Assembly: GCA_965216335.1 (NCBI GenBank)
Contig: OZ244154.1
Coordinates: forward strand, 434,001-498,000
Source of the DNA: JAHEJE01 sp965216335
GTDB taxonomy: Bacteria; Pseudomonadota; Alphaproteobacteria; Rhizobiales; Aestuariivirgaceae
Direction: 5' to 3'
Length of the DNA: 64,000 nucleotides
Both the position numbers and the translations under genes were made by a program. The notes below the pieces were generated by a model. That model was not told where the DNA came from. It did no database searches and saw nothing but the letters and a program-made list of their open reading frames with translations. Below, piece after piece: positions 10,623-21,997 of this stretch. The first letter of the stretch is position 1. Every line of letters starts with the position of its first letter.

Positions 10623-10825
10623 TGGCGCCCTTCAGTCAGGCCCCGCACCCCACGCGAATACAACGGCGCGGCGCCAGGAATCCGGGCTCGTCGTGCAAGA
10701 CAGTCGGTTTACCATATGACCTGATGTTCGTGCTGCGCCGCAATATGCTCACATTTGCGCCTTATCCGCTGTCACACCTTGATGCTGCCCAGGCTGCATC
10801 GAGCGGACAGGGAAAGGCGAAAACG

Positions 10826-11167
10826 ATGATCAAACTCGCAACATTTGGCATGGCCGGCATGTTGGCTTTGGCGATCATGAGCCCGGCCGATGCCGGTGAA
10901 AAGCTGAGCACACGGGCGATAAAGAACCTGTTTCCGGGCCAGTTCCATGCCGTGGTGAAGGGCTACAAGGTGCGTTTCAGCGCCAAGGGCGACGGATCCT
11001 TGACCGGCAGCTATTTGGCCTCAACGGACAAGGGCCGCTGGAGCGTGCGCCGCGGCCGCCTGTGCATCATGCTGAAGGACTGGACCAAGGGAAAGACCAA
11101 CTGCAGCCCGGTCATCCGCACCGGCGCCTGGTACAAGGCCAGGAACGTAAAGTTCCGCAAGCTGTAG
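10826..11167 (+). CDS. Small exported protein of unknown function (DUF995-like pattern)
   Basis: 113 residues from the ATG at 10826, with GGAAAGG 8-14 bases upstream. The first ~22 residues (MIKLATFGMAGMLALAIMSPADA) form a signal peptide with cleavage after ADA. The mature part has GSYLASTDKGRWSVRRGRLC and a second cysteine in KTNCSPV. That G-x-W-then-two-cysteine pattern resembles small secreted DUF995 proteins, so a disulfide-bonded beta-rich periplasmic protein is likely. The function is unknown. An in-frame earlier ATG at 10724 is possible but would bury the signal peptide. Confidence 0.7.
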   Translation: MIKLATFGMAGMLALAIMSPADAGEKLSTRAIKNLFPGQFHAVVKGYKVRFSAKGDGSLTGSYLASTDKGRWSVRRGRLCIMLKDWTKGKTNCSPVIRTGAWYKARNVKFRKL

Positions 11168-11265
11168 TGCCGGCGGCACAGGCTCTGTCACTGTCCCAAT
11201 CATCGAAATGCACTGCGTAGGGTATCGGAGTTCGTTTCTGAACCCCGACCCCAGTTGCAAATACA

Positions 11266-12222
11266 TCACGTTTTCGGCGTGCCGTCATCGCCGCTCCACA
11301 CCGTTTCGGCATGATGGGCGGCGGACTGCACCTCGATGAACAGCCGGGTGATGTCCGGGTACTTGTCCTTGATGGCTTGTTCGATCTCGTAGATCGCGTC
11401 CTCGACGTTTCCGCCGGAGGCTTCGTTGTCGACATCGAGGCTGAGCGTCAGCAGAATGTCGTGCGGTCCCATATGCATGGTGCGCAGTTCATTGACCGCC
11501 ATCACTTCGGTGTTCGCACCGGCGATCTCGTGCACCCCGTCTATCAGGTCCTGGCTCGCCGCTTCGCCAATGATCAGCCCCTTGGTCTCGAAACACAGCA
11601 TCAGTGCGACCGCAGCGAGAAGAATGCCGATGCCGATCGAGGCAACCCCGTCCATCCACGGCAGTTGGAAATACTCCGCAGCAAGCAGGCCGGCAAATGC
11701 GATGACCAGACCACTCATCGCCGCAGCATCCTCGAACAGAACCGTGAAGATGGCAGGATTCTTACTTTCGCGCACCGCCTGAAAGACGGGAGTGTCGCCA
11801 CGCAGCTGGTTGAATTCCTTGACCGCGAAGCCAAGCGCAAAGCCTTCGAACACCATCGCGAACGCCAGCACGATGTAGTTGACCATCGGATTGGTAACTT
11901 CATGCGGGTCCATCACCTTATGGATGCCTTCGTAGATCGACACACCGGCGCCGACGGAGAAGATGAGCAGCGCAACGACGAATGCCCAGAAATACAGCTC
12001 GCGCCCGTAGCCGAACGGATGGGTTCGGTCAGCGGGTTTTTGCGACTGGCCGAGGCCGTAAAGCAGAAGTCCCTGATTGCCGGTGTCGACCAGCGAATGA
12101 ATGGCCTCTGACAGCATGGCGGAAGACCCGGTATAGACCGAGGCTGCAAATTTGGTTATCGCGATCAGCCCGTTACCGATCAGTGCGGCATAGATCACCT
12201 TTTTGGAACTGGAGGTCGCCAT
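11266..12222 (-). CDS. Cation diffusion facilitator (SLC30A9-like) transporter
   Basis: 318 residues from the ATG at 12222 (MATSSSKKVIYAALIGNGLI), an inner-membrane divalent cation/proton antiporter. It has about six membrane helices (about 8-28, 35-55, 78-100, 115-138, 168-190, 198-220) and a cytoplasmic C-terminal domain. Metal-site motifs AIHSLVDTGNQ (HxxxD) and FEDAAAMSG are in the expected helices, and the second motif matches the ZnT9-like branch. The C-terminal ferredoxin-like domain contains MHMGPHDILLTLSLDV. The metal cannot be read from sequence; Zn, Co or Ni are all possible. A longer open frame to 12384 precedes the chosen start but overlaps the divergent promoter region. Confidence 0.92.
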   Translation of the reverse strand: MATSSSKKVIYAALIGNGLIAITKFAASVYTGSSAMLSEAIHSLVDTGNQGLLLYGLGQSQKPADRTHPFGYGRELYFWAFVVALLIFSVGAGVSIYEGIHKVMDPHEVTNPMVNYIVLAFAMVFEGFALGFAVKEFNQLRGDTPVFQAVRESKNPAIFTVLFEDAAAMSGLVIAFAGLLAAEYFQLPWMDGVASIGIGILLAAVALMLCFETKGLIIGEAASQDLIDGVHEIAGANTEVMAVNELRTMHMGPHDILLTLSLDVDNEASGGNVEDAIYEIEQAIKDKYPDITRLFIEVQSAAHHAETVWSGDDGTPKT

Positions 12223-12304
12223 GTCTGGTCTGCCCCTGATTGACCATGTTCTGCGGCTAGAAACCAGGCCGCGTACCGGAGGGATTTTTAAGGGAGTCGT
12301 CAAG

Positions 12305-12697
12305 ATGGTACAACCTTTCAAGGCCATTGCGCTGCTGGCCGGCGTGCTGGCGGTGCCGGCACTTGCCGGAGAGGCGGATGTCATATCGGCGGAGGCGCTG
12401 CAGAGCGCACCCGGCGTGTGGCGGTTTACCGTAACCGTGAAGCATGCCGACGAAGGCTGGGAGCATTACGCCAACAGGTTCGAAATCGTTGACGAGGCCG
12501 GCAAGGTGCTCGGCGTTCGCACCCTGTATCACCCGCATGTCGACGAGCAGCCCTTCACCCGTTCGCTGGGGGGCGTGAGCATCCCGCTGACGGTCGAAAA
12601 AGTTCGTGTGCGGGCCGGTGACAGCGTACACGATTTGGGTGGTGCCGAGGTCGTGGTCGATCTATCGGCGCTGCGTGCGGACGTAGCGGCGGATTAA
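12305..12697 (+). CDS. Conserved exported protein of unknown function
   Basis: 130 residues with a clear signal peptide (MVQPFKAIALLAGVLAVPALAG). The mature domain has GVWRFTVTVKHADEGWEHYA, TLYHPHVDEQPFTRSLGG and DSVHDLGG, with conserved His and Trp residues. This pattern is familiar from uncharacterised alphaproteobacterial proteins. A beta-sandwich periplasmic role is possible, and the His-rich HPHVDEQPF stretch could bind metal, but no function is known. The start is ATG; GGGAG lies 11-15 bases upstream. Divergent from the CDF transporter. Confidence 0.75.
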   Translation: MVQPFKAIALLAGVLAVPALAGEADVISAEALQSAPGVWRFTVTVKHADEGWEHYANRFEIVDEAGKVLGVRTLYHPHVDEQPFTRSLGGVSIPLTVEKVRVRAGDSVHDLGGAEVVVDLSALRADVAAD

Positions 12698-12741
12698 ATT
12701 CTAAGCATTTGATTTTCAAAGGATTTCGACTTCGGCAAAGG

Positions 12742-12770
12742 TTGCTGTGAGGCGGCAAATTTGCTAGTCT
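12742..12770 (+). promoter_or_regulatory. Candidate sigma-70 promoter for gyrA
   Basis: TTGCTG (12742-12747), a 17-base spacer and TAGTCT (12765-12770) resemble a housekeeping promoter in the 205-base gap before gyrA. It would give a leader of about 125 bases. The match is moderate and this is the best candidate only by eye. Confidence 0.35.
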
Positions 12771-12902
12771 GCATGGATGTTCGAATCGGTTCGCGGAGCG
12801 ACCCGGTTGATGGGGGTTTGCCCGGCGTTGCGCCTACCTGAAGAGACGCGCGAATGGGCATGAGGCGTCGCCGGATACTGGCATGATCAAGAGGTTTGGC
12901 CT

Positions 12903-15818
<2,916 letters not shown>

Positions 15819-15826
15819 GTGTCTTC

Positions 15827-16447
15827 ATGACGATTGAAACCTATCTGGCTTTCGTCCTTGCCTGCGCCGCCCTGGCCATTGTTCCCGGACCGAATGTCAC
15901 CATCATCATCGCCAACAGTCTGCGAAGCGGACCGCGGGCCGGACTGGCGAGCGTTGCCGGAACTCAACTTGGTGTTTTCATACTTTTGTTGGTGTTAGCG
16001 GCAGGACTTCATCTGGTGGTTGAACAAATTGCTGTGGTGTTTGACTGGATTCGCCTGTTAGGCGCGGGCTATCTCATCTGGCTCGGCCTGCGCCTTTTGA
16101 TGTCGTCCGGAGAACGGGCGACGATCGGTGATGCGCCAGGGGCAGGCGCATCCAATGCGGCCTGTTTTTGGCAGGGTTGCCTGGTTTTATTGTCGAATCC
16201 CAAGGCGCTGCTGTTCTTCGGTGCATTCATTCCGCATTTCGTAGACCCGGCCGGCAACGCCTTCTGGCAGACTGTGTTCCTCGGTTTGACATTCATGGCG
16301 GTTGCCGGTGTGCTCGACAGCGGTTACGCGCTTGCCGCTGGTGGCGCACGCCGCTGGCTGACCCGCTCCAGGGTGAAAACGCTTGAGCGCGTGTCCGGTC
16401 TGTGCATGATCGGCGGCGGCGTCTGGTTGGCATTGTCCAGGCGCTGA
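15827..16447 (+). CDS. LysE/RhtB-family exporter
   Basis: 206-residue inner-membrane protein with about six hydrophobic helices. The family motif IVPGPNVTIIIANSLRSGPR is near residue 18, with GYLIWLGLRLL around 80 and LVLLSNPKALLFFGAFIPHF around 115. LysE-type proteins export amino acids or related compounds; the substrate cannot be predicted. The start is the ATG at 15827, 8 bases after the gyrA stop, which suggests co-transcription or simple packing. coaD follows 21 bases after its stop. Confidence 0.92.
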   Translation: MTIETYLAFVLACAALAIVPGPNVTIIIANSLRSGPRAGLASVAGTQLGVFILLLVLAAGLHLVVEQIAVVFDWIRLLGAGYLIWLGLRLLMSSGERATIGDAPGAGASNAACFWQGCLVLLSNPKALLFFGAFIPHFVDPAGNAFWQTVFLGLTFMAVAGVLDSGYALAAGGARRWLTRSRVKTLERVSGLCMIGGGVWLALSRR

Positions 16448-16468
16448 GCCGCATTGAGGGAGGCGAAT

Positions 16469-16966
16469 GTGCGCATCGGCTTTTATCCTGGCAGTTTCGA
16501 CCCGGTCACCTACGGTCATCTTGATATCATCGCGCGTTCAGCCCGCCTGTTCGACAAATTGGTGCTTGGAGTAGGCGTGCACCATGGCAAGGCGTCGCTG
16601 ATCTCAAGCGATGACCGTCTGGCTCTGCTCAGTGACGTATGCACGCCGATTTGCGATGCCACGGGAACTGAAATCGTTGCGGAAACGTTTGACGGCCTGG
16701 CGGTCGACTCCGCCCGGCGGGCAGGGGCCTCGGCGATTGTCCGCGGCCTGCGCGATGCCTCCGATTTCGACTATGAAATTCAGATGGGCCAGATGAATGC
16801 CGCGATGGCGCCACAAATCGAAACCATATATCTCGCGGCCAGCCCGGCGACGCGCATGATCGCCTCTTCGCTGGTCAAGCAGATTGCCCGCATGGGCGGC
16901 GATATCTCGGCTTTCGTGCCGGATGCGTCGGGACGTGCCGTAGCACGCGCACTACAAGAGAAATGA
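16469..16966 (+). CDS. coaD: Pantetheine-phosphate adenylyltransferase
   Basis: Adds AMP to 4'-phosphopantetheine to give dephospho-CoA. 165 residues from the GTG at 16469, with GAGGGAGG directly upstream; this gives the family start MRIGFYPGSFDPVTYGHLD. The nucleotide-binding TxGH motif is TYGH, and the C-terminal IASSLVKQIARMGGDIS matches the ISST/S-LVK substrate region. VRGLRDASDFDYEIQMGQMN is also diagnostic. A TTG five codons earlier would be less consistent with the ribosome binding site. First gene of the coaD-ppi-ppi-queA-tgt block. Confidence 0.96.
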   Translation: MRIGFYPGSFDPVTYGHLDIIARSARLFDKLVLGVGVHHGKASLISSDDRLALLSDVCTPICDATGTEIVAETFDGLAVDSARRAGASAIVRGLRDASDFDYEIQMGQMNAAMAPQIETIYLAASPATRMIASSLVKQIARMGGDISAFVPDASGRAVARALQEK

Positions 16967-17006
16967 TGCCCGGGCCGCAGGCACGGACAGCTTGAAGGAG
17001 AGATGA

Positions 17007-17594
17007 ATGATGCTGAACTTTGCCAAACCCGCAAGGTTTGCCAAACCCGCAAGGTTTGCGAAACCGTCATGGATGGCCGGTGCTTTTGTGGCGCTGAGCC
17101 TAGCGGTTGCTCCGCAGGCGGGCGCTGCCTCTGATCCGGAAAACACCCTCAACCTGCACCTCGACTGCGGCAAGGTCGTCATCAAGCTGCGTCCGGACCT
17201 GGCGCCCAAGCATGTCGAGCGGATCAAGAGGCTGACCCGCGAAGGCTTCTACGACGGCATCATCTTCCATCGGGTGATCGACGGCTTCATGGCCCAGACC
17301 GGAGACCCCACCGGCACCGGAACAGGCGGTTCGAAGTACGATGACGTGGCAGCGGAATTCAACAAGCTGCCCTACCACCGCGGCGTGGTCGGCATGGCCC
17401 GTTCGCAAAGCCCGAACAGCGCCAACTCGCAGTTCTTCATCATGCTGGCCGATGGCCGGTTCCTAGACGGCAAGTACACCGCTTGGGGCCAGGTGACCCA
17501 AAACATGGGTTGTGTCGACCGCATCCCCAAGGGCGAGCCGCCAGCCAGCCCCGGCAAGATCATCAAAATGCAAATCGAAGCAGACGCACAATAA
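17007..17594 (+). CDS. Exported cyclophilin-type peptidyl-prolyl isomerase with repeated N-terminus
   Basis: 195 residues. Periplasmic prolyl cis-trans isomerase for protein folding. The N-terminus repeats AKPARF twice plus a partial third copy before a hydrophobic signal segment (WMAGAFVALSLAVAPQAGA). Catalytic-domain motifs FHRVIDGFMAQTGDPTGTGTGG, SPNSANSQFFIM and AWGQV are intact (Arg, Phe, Gln and Trp of the active site). AAGGAGAG precedes the ATG. The next gene is a close paralogue without a signal peptide, so the pair supplies periplasmic and cytoplasmic isomerases. The repeated N-region is discussed separately. Confidence 0.93.
   Translation: MMLNFAKPARFAKPARFAKPSWMAGAFVALSLAVAPQAGAASDPENTLNLHLDCGKVVIKLRPDLAPKHVERIKRLTREGFYDGIIFHRVIDGFMAQTGDPTGTGTGGSKYDDVAAEFNKLPYHRGVVGMARSQSPNSANSQFFIMLADGRFLDGKYTAWGQVTQNMGCVDRIPKGEPPASPGKIIKMQIEADAQ
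17019..17066 (+). repeat. 18-bp tandem repeat, 2.7 copies, in the cyclophilin signal-peptide region
   Basis: TTTGCCAAACCCGCAAGG occurs at 17019-17036 and 17037-17054, with a partial third copy at 17055-17066. The unit is in frame and encodes FAKPAR. It also contains self-complementary segments (AAACC-CGCAA-GGTTT and GGTTT-GCC-AAACC), so adjacent copies can form alternative hairpins just after the start codon. Confidence 0.9.
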
Positions 17595-17606
17595 CAGGAG
17601 GGCCTC

Positions 17607-18071
17607 TTGGCTGATCTCGAAAACACTCTCTATCTTGATTTGGAAGCGGGTCGTGTGGTCATCGAGCTGCGCCCCGACCTTGCACCCAACCACGTTTCCC
17701 GGATCAAGGAACTGGCGCGCGAAGGGTTTTACGACGGCACGCCGTTTCACCGGGTGATCGAAGGCTTCATGGCCCAGGGTGGCGACCCGACCGGCACCGG
17801 CACCGGCGGTTCGGATAAACCGAATCTGGTTGCGGAGTTCTCCGATGCACCGCACGTTCGCGGTGTCGCCTCGATGGCCCGCGCCATGGCGCCGAACAGC
17901 GCGAACTCGCAGTTCTTCATCTGCTTTGACGATGCCGGTTTTCTTGACGGGCAGTACACCGTTTGGGGCAAGGTCAGCGAGGGCATGGAGCACATCGATG
18001 CCCTGCCGCGCGGTGAACCGGTGCCCAATCCGGGCAGAATCAAGACGATGAAGGTTGCCGCGGACGCCTGA
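17607..18071 (+). CDS. ppiB: Cytoplasmic cyclophilin-type peptidyl-prolyl isomerase
   Basis: 154 residues, a complete single-domain cyclophilin without signal peptide, expected in the cytoplasm. Motifs FYDGTPFHRVIEGFMAQGGD, AMAPNSANSQFFICF and VWGKVSEGMEHID carry the active-site residues. The start is TTG (MADLENTLYLDL) with AGGAGGG about 6 bases upstream, and no ATG is available near it. It lies 12 bases after the exported paralogue and is clearly related to it (shared GTGTGG and NSANSQFFI), implying an old tandem duplication. Confidence 0.95.
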   Translation: MADLENTLYLDLEAGRVVIELRPDLAPNHVSRIKELAREGFYDGTPFHRVIEGFMAQGGDPTGTGTGGSDKPNLVAEFSDAPHVRGVASMARAMAPNSANSQFFICFDDAGFLDGQYTVWGKVSEGMEHIDALPRGEPVPNPGRIKTMKVAADA

Positions 18072-18164
18072 ACCGATCGGTGATTTCGCATTAAACTGTC
18101 GAAATGCGCTCACGTATCCCCTACAGGATGCGTGAGTTTTGTTTTGCCCGGAGATGTCTCTGAT

Positions 18165-19250
18165 TTGAAAGTCGATCTGTTCGATTTTGAGCTGCCCGAG
18201 GAACGGATCGCGCTACGCCCGGTCGAGCCGCGTGATGCCGCGCGCATGCTTGTGGTGCGGCCCGGGCCAGCGGATGGGTTCGCAGACAGCCGGATATCCG
18301 CCCTTCCGGCGCTTCTGCGTTCAGGCGATGTGCTGGTGGTGAACGATACCAAGGTGATCCCGGCCCGGCTGCACGCACGGCGCGAACGCCCGGGCGGAAC
18401 CGGGGCAATGGTCGAATGCCTGTTGCATCAGCGCGTCAGTGACGGCATCTGGACGGCATTTGCACGGCCGGCGAAACGACTGAAACCGGGCGACGTGCTG
18501 CGTTTTGGCGGCGCCGGCGAGGCGTGTCTGTCGGATACCTTGAATGCGCACGTCGCAAGCGTGGACGGCGGCGGATTGGTAACACTCGAATTCGAACTTG
18601 CCGGGCCGTATCTGGAAAGCGCCATCGCGATACATGGCGAGTTGCCCCTGCCGCCCTATATCGCCGGAAGACGGGCGGTCGACAGCAGGGACAGCGAGGA
18701 CTATCAGACCGTCTATGCCCGGCAGGCAGGTGCGGTTGCAGCGCCGACGGCCGGTCTGCACTTTACCGATACGTTGTTGCACGAGATCGCCTTGGCGGGG
18801 GCGAAAATATGCCGGGTCACATTGCATGTCGGTGCCGGCACATTTCTTCCCGTCAAGGCCGATGACACTGAAGACCACACGATGCACGCCGAATATGGCA
18901 TCGTCGGCGCGGATGTGGCGCGAATGCTGAACGCGGCGCGCGCCGGTGGCGGCCGGATCATCGCCGTCGGAACCACGTCGCTGCGTTTGCTGGAGTCCTC
19001 GGCGCTGACCGATGGCGAGATTGCACCTTTCTCCGGTGAAACGGACATCTTCATCACGCCGGGCTATCGCTTTCGCGCCGTCGATGCCCTGTTGACCAAC
19101 TTCCACCTGCCGCGCTCGACCCTGTTCATGCTGGTCAGCGCGTTCAGTGGGCTTGAAACAATGCGGGCGGCCTATGGTCATGCGATAGAGCAGGGCTACC
19201 GCTTCTACTCCTACGGCGACTGCTGTCTGCTCTTTCCGGAGGCGCGATGA
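18165..19250 (+). CDS. queA: S-adenosylmethionine:tRNA ribosyltransferase-isomerase
   Basis: Transfers and isomerises the ribosyl moiety of SAM onto 7-aminomethyl-7-deazaguanine in tRNA, the step before queuosine. 361 residues from a TTG at 18165 ([16 protein letters not shown]), the conserved family start, with GGAG about 12 bases upstream; a GTG at 18132 would add 11 residues. Motifs [39 protein letters not shown] and [14 protein letters not shown] are intact. The stop overlaps the tgt start in an ATGA junction, so the two queuosine genes are translationally coupled. Confidence 0.96.
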   Translation: MKVDLFDFELPEERIALRPVEPRDAARMLVVRPGPADGFADSRISALPALLRSGDVLVVNDTKVIPARLHARRERPGGTGAMVECLLHQRVSDGIWTAFARPAKRLKPGDVLRFGGAGEACLSDTLNAHVASVDGGGLVTLEFELAGPYLESAIAIHGELPLPPYIAGRRAVDSRDSEDYQTVYARQAGAVAAPTAGLHFTDTLLHEIALAGAKICRVTLHVGAGTFLPVKADDTEDHTMHAEYGIVGADVARMLNAARAGGGRIIAVGTTSLRLLESSALTDGEIAPFSGETDIFITPGYRFRAVDALLTNFHLPRSTLFMLVSAFSGLETMRAAYGHAIEQGYRFYSYGDCCLLFPEAR

Positions 19251-20365
19251 TGTCATTCAGCTTCACATTGCTCGACACCGACAAGGCTGCCCGGCATGGC
19301 CGCATCGATACCCCGCGCGGTGAAATCCGCACCCCTGCTTTCATGCCGGTCGGCACCGCGGGCACCGTCAAGGCGCTTTACCCGGATCAGGTTCGTCAGA
19401 CCGGCGCCGACATCATTCTCGGCAACACCTATCACCTCATGCTGCGGCCGGGAGCCGAACGGGTGCAACGGCTGGGCGGATTGCACAAGCTGATCAACTG
19501 GCCCCGGCCGATCCTCACCGATTCCGGCGGTTTTCAGGTGATGTCGCTAGCCAAGTTGCGCAAACTCACCGAACATGGCGTGACCTTTCAGTCGCACATT
19601 GACGGCTCGCGGCATGAGTTGACGCCGGAACGGTCGATGGAGATCCAGCGCCTGCTCGGATCGACCATACAGATGCAACTCGACGAATGCGTATCTTATC
19701 CGCACACGGACGATGAAGCCGAACGCGCCATGCAGCTTTCGCTTCGCTGGGCTCAGCGCTCGCGCCTGGCATTCGGCGACCAACCCGGTCATGCCTGTTT
19801 CGGCATTGTACAAGGGGGTATTGTTCCGAAGTTGCGCGAGACGTCGGCGCGCGGGCTGATCGAAATCGGCTTCGATGGTTATGCCATCGGTGGACTTGCG
19901 GTCGGCGAGGGACAAGAGCTGATGCTGTCGACCATTGAGGCAACCGCACCGGTCCTGCCGGTTGACAGGCCGCGCTACCTGATGGGGGTCGGCACGCCGC
20001 TGGATATTCTCGAGGCGGTGGCGCGCGGTATCGACATGTTCGACTGTGTCATGCCAACCCGCTCCGGCCGCCACGGCCAGGCGTTTACCCGCACCGGAAA
20101 GCACAATCTGCGCAATGCCAAATTCGCCGAAGACCTGCGGCCGCTGGATGAGACCTCCGATCATCCGGCCCTGTCGCAGTACTCACGCGCCTACCTGCAC
20201 CACCTCATTCGCTCTGGCGAATTGCTCGGATCGATGATCCTGTCCTGGGCAAATGTCGCATATTATCAGAGTCTTATGGCTGATATTCGGTTAGCGATTG
20301 CCCAGCGGCGATTTGATGACTTCCGCAGCCAAGCGATACAGAACTGGCAATCTGACAGAGCTTAG
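19247..20365 (+). CDS. tgt: Queuine tRNA-ribosyltransferase, lacking the usual zinc cysteines
   Basis: Exchanges guanine for preQ1 at tRNA position 34. 372 residues, an (a/b)8 barrel. Active-site stretches are intact: [12 protein letters not shown] with the general Asp, [16 protein letters not shown] and [15 protein letters not shown] with the nucleophile Asp. In the family zinc site the expected pattern is C-x-C-x2-C followed by His in YLHHL. Here the segment reads [22 protein letters not shown] in outline: the three cysteines are replaced by Ser, His and Leu, while the final His remains. Coupled to queA by a 4-base overlap. Confidence 0.95.
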   Translation: MMSFSFTLLDTDKAARHGRIDTPRGEIRTPAFMPVGTAGTVKALYPDQVRQTGADIILGNTYHLMLRPGAERVQRLGGLHKLINWPRPILTDSGGFQVMSLAKLRKLTEHGVTFQSHIDGSRHELTPERSMEIQRLLGSTIQMQLDECVSYPHTDDEAERAMQLSLRWAQRSRLAFGDQPGHACFGIVQGGIVPKLRETSARGLIEIGFDGYAIGGLAVGEGQELMLSTIEATAPVLPVDRPRYLMGVGTPLDILEAVARGIDMFDCVMPTRSGRHGQAFTRTGKHNLRNAKFAEDLRPLDETSDHPALSQYSRAYLHHLIRSGELLGSMILSWANVAYYQSLMADIRLAIAQRRFDDFRSQAIQNWQSDRA

Positions 20366-20404
20366 CAACCGGTCCCCGGTTTCGCCGGGTCGAGAACAGT
20401 CCGA

Positions 20405-20432
20405 AAGGCGCCGGGAACTCCTGGGGCGCCTT
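20405..20432. terminator. Hairpin between convergent tgt and the kpsS-like gene
   Basis: AAGGCGCC (20405-20412) and GGCGCCTT (20425-20432) form a perfect 8-bp stem with a 12-base loop in the gap between two convergent genes. There is no long T-run, so it may be a weak bidirectional terminator or only an mRNA 3' stabiliser. Confidence 0.45.
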
Positions 20433-20439
20433 GAGTGGT

Positions 20440-21771
20440 TCAAGCTGCCGGACGTACGTCACGCGCTTTTTGGACGTCACCCTCGCCCAGAGCGTCAACC
20501 GCCTGCAGCCGCTCGGTGGCCGCCGGGTCAACCAGAACACCGCCTGCATCTCTGTACGGTGTTCGTGAGATCACATCCGCGCTCGCCAGAACCGCCTCTT
20601 GTTTGCCGTTTCTGGTTACGAACCGGCCGTGGATCTGGCAGGCCGCGATCAGGGCCTGGCGGAAATGTCGATACAAACTCCGGTCCGGAGCTGTGGGGTG
20701 CTCCCAGAATGTATCTAGGCCGAGTTGATGCGTTAGCCCCTCGACATCATAGACCGCCTTGCCGAGTGTGCAGACCGGCAGGCCATGCAGTAGAGCCGAG
20801 GTGCCCATTGTGCTGTTCACCGTCACCATGCCGGCGGCCTTGTCGAGGATCTCAGGGTTCGGGCCCGTATCGATGAACAGGACCCTGTCGGCGACACCAT
20901 GCTTAGCCGCAATTTGCATCACCTCCTTGCGGCGATCCACCACTTCATTGTCGAGCGGATGGTTCTTCACCAACAAGACACAATCGCTGGGTGCACGTTC
21001 CGCAAAAGATGCGATCACCCGTTCACTCGCCTGTTTGATGCTGGCAAAAGGCGAATGCTCGATCAGTTGGAAATCATGTTCAAGCTGCAGTGCATAAAGA
21101 AAGAAACGCCGGCCGTTATCAAAGAGATCTTGCACGGTCTTAAGAGATGAGCGCCTCTTGAAGCCCCAAACAATTCCTTTCTTGACCCACCCGATTGCCT
21201 CGACGACCGGCAATGTTTGACGGTGCCGCCGATGGCGCGGAAACAGCGGCATCAGCAGCGTGTTTGCGAAATGAAACACAATGTCATCCCGGAAGAGCGC
21301 AAGCCTGGATGGGCGTCGAATCGGTTTGTGATTGGGTACCGGTGGCGCCGTTGCGGCCTCAACACCGGCACGTGTACGCGGAAAACAGGAGTTGCCGTTC
21401 ACACCACCCAATTCAAGGGTAATCCAATCGGGGCGCAGATAGCCGTTCTCAAACGCAAACAGATTGATGTTACGCTTTTCAGCAACCTGCTTGGCGACCC
21501 TGTGATAAGGCCTGCTGTCAGAAAAAAGCACAATGTCCGTGACACCGTGCTTGGCAAGATAATCCTCTAGAAACGCGGACCAGTCGGCAAACTTGCCACG
21601 AAAGTTGTACGCGTTGTTCTGCTTCCAAAGCAGCCAATCGCCCGCACACACATTGATTCGGCTGGTTGTGTGACCACTTCTGTCCAGAGTCGCCGAGAGA
21701 TCGTTGAAAAATGACCCTCCCGGTCCCTGAAGAAACAAGACATGCCGCCTTGGTTTCCTCCTATTGATCAT
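20440..21771 (-). CDS. KpsS-like capsule polysaccharide protein
   Basis: 443 residues. KpsS/LipB-type proteins build the Kdo linker on the lipid anchor of exported capsule polysaccharide. The N-terminus HVLFLQGPGGSFFNDLSATL, the middle FSDSRPYH and FENGYLRPDWITLE, and the C-terminal TVNSTMGTSALLHGLPVCTLG match the capsule synthesis family PF05159. It stands alone: no kpsC, kpsE, kpsM, kpsT or kpsD in the window. Base composition is visibly less GC-rich than in the flanking tgt and ivd genes, which suggests acquisition. The start is ATG with GGGGATT upstream. Confidence 0.85.
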   Translation of the reverse strand: MINRRKPRRHVLFLQGPGGSFFNDLSATLDRSGHTTSRINVCAGDWLLWKQNNAYNFRGKFADWSAFLEDYLAKHGVTDIVLFSDSRPYHRVAKQVAEKRNINLFAFENGYLRPDWITLELGGVNGNSCFPRTRAGVEAATAPPVPNHKPIRRPSRLALFRDDIVFHFANTLLMPLFPRHRRHRQTLPVVEAIGWVKKGIVWGFKRRSSLKTVQDLFDNGRRFFLYALQLEHDFQLIEHSPFASIKQASERVIASFAERAPSDCVLLVKNHPLDNEVVDRRKEVMQIAAKHGVADRVLFIDTGPNPEILDKAAGMVTVNSTMGTSALLHGLPVCTLGKAVYDVEGLTHQLGLDTFWEHPTAPDRSLYRHFRQALIAACQIHGRFVTRNGKQEAVLASADVISRTPYRDAGGVLVDPAATERLQAVDALGEGDVQKARDVRPAA

Positions 21772-21997
21772 ACTGAATCCCCGCCACTACGCTTCCGTGC
21801 TGTCCCCGCAGCATCTCGCTCGATCTAGCACGATTGGTAAATGAAGTTAAGCACGCAAGCCTGCATTCCCATGCTTTACGACTTCCACGCGTACGTTTCT
21901 TTGTATGTGTTGCAAAAACGCCCTTGCCAAACTGTGCCACCTTGAGGCATCTGCCAGCCCAATTGCAATGTATCTACCCGGTTAGTAAGGTGCTTTC
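21772..21997. other. Divergent intergenic region, kpsS-like / PhyH-like
   Basis: 226 bases, noticeably AT-richer than the surroundings. It must hold promoters in both directions. I see no clear -35/-10 pair, operator or RNA structure I would defend. A TAAGGTG ribosome binding site lies just before the PhyH-type start. Confidence 0.4.

Noticed and set aside
10124..10825. A frame running from inside ssb through element 2 into the small exported gene
   Set aside because: It is out of frame with ssb, crosses the fold-back element, and the exported protein has its own ribosome site and signal peptide at 10826.
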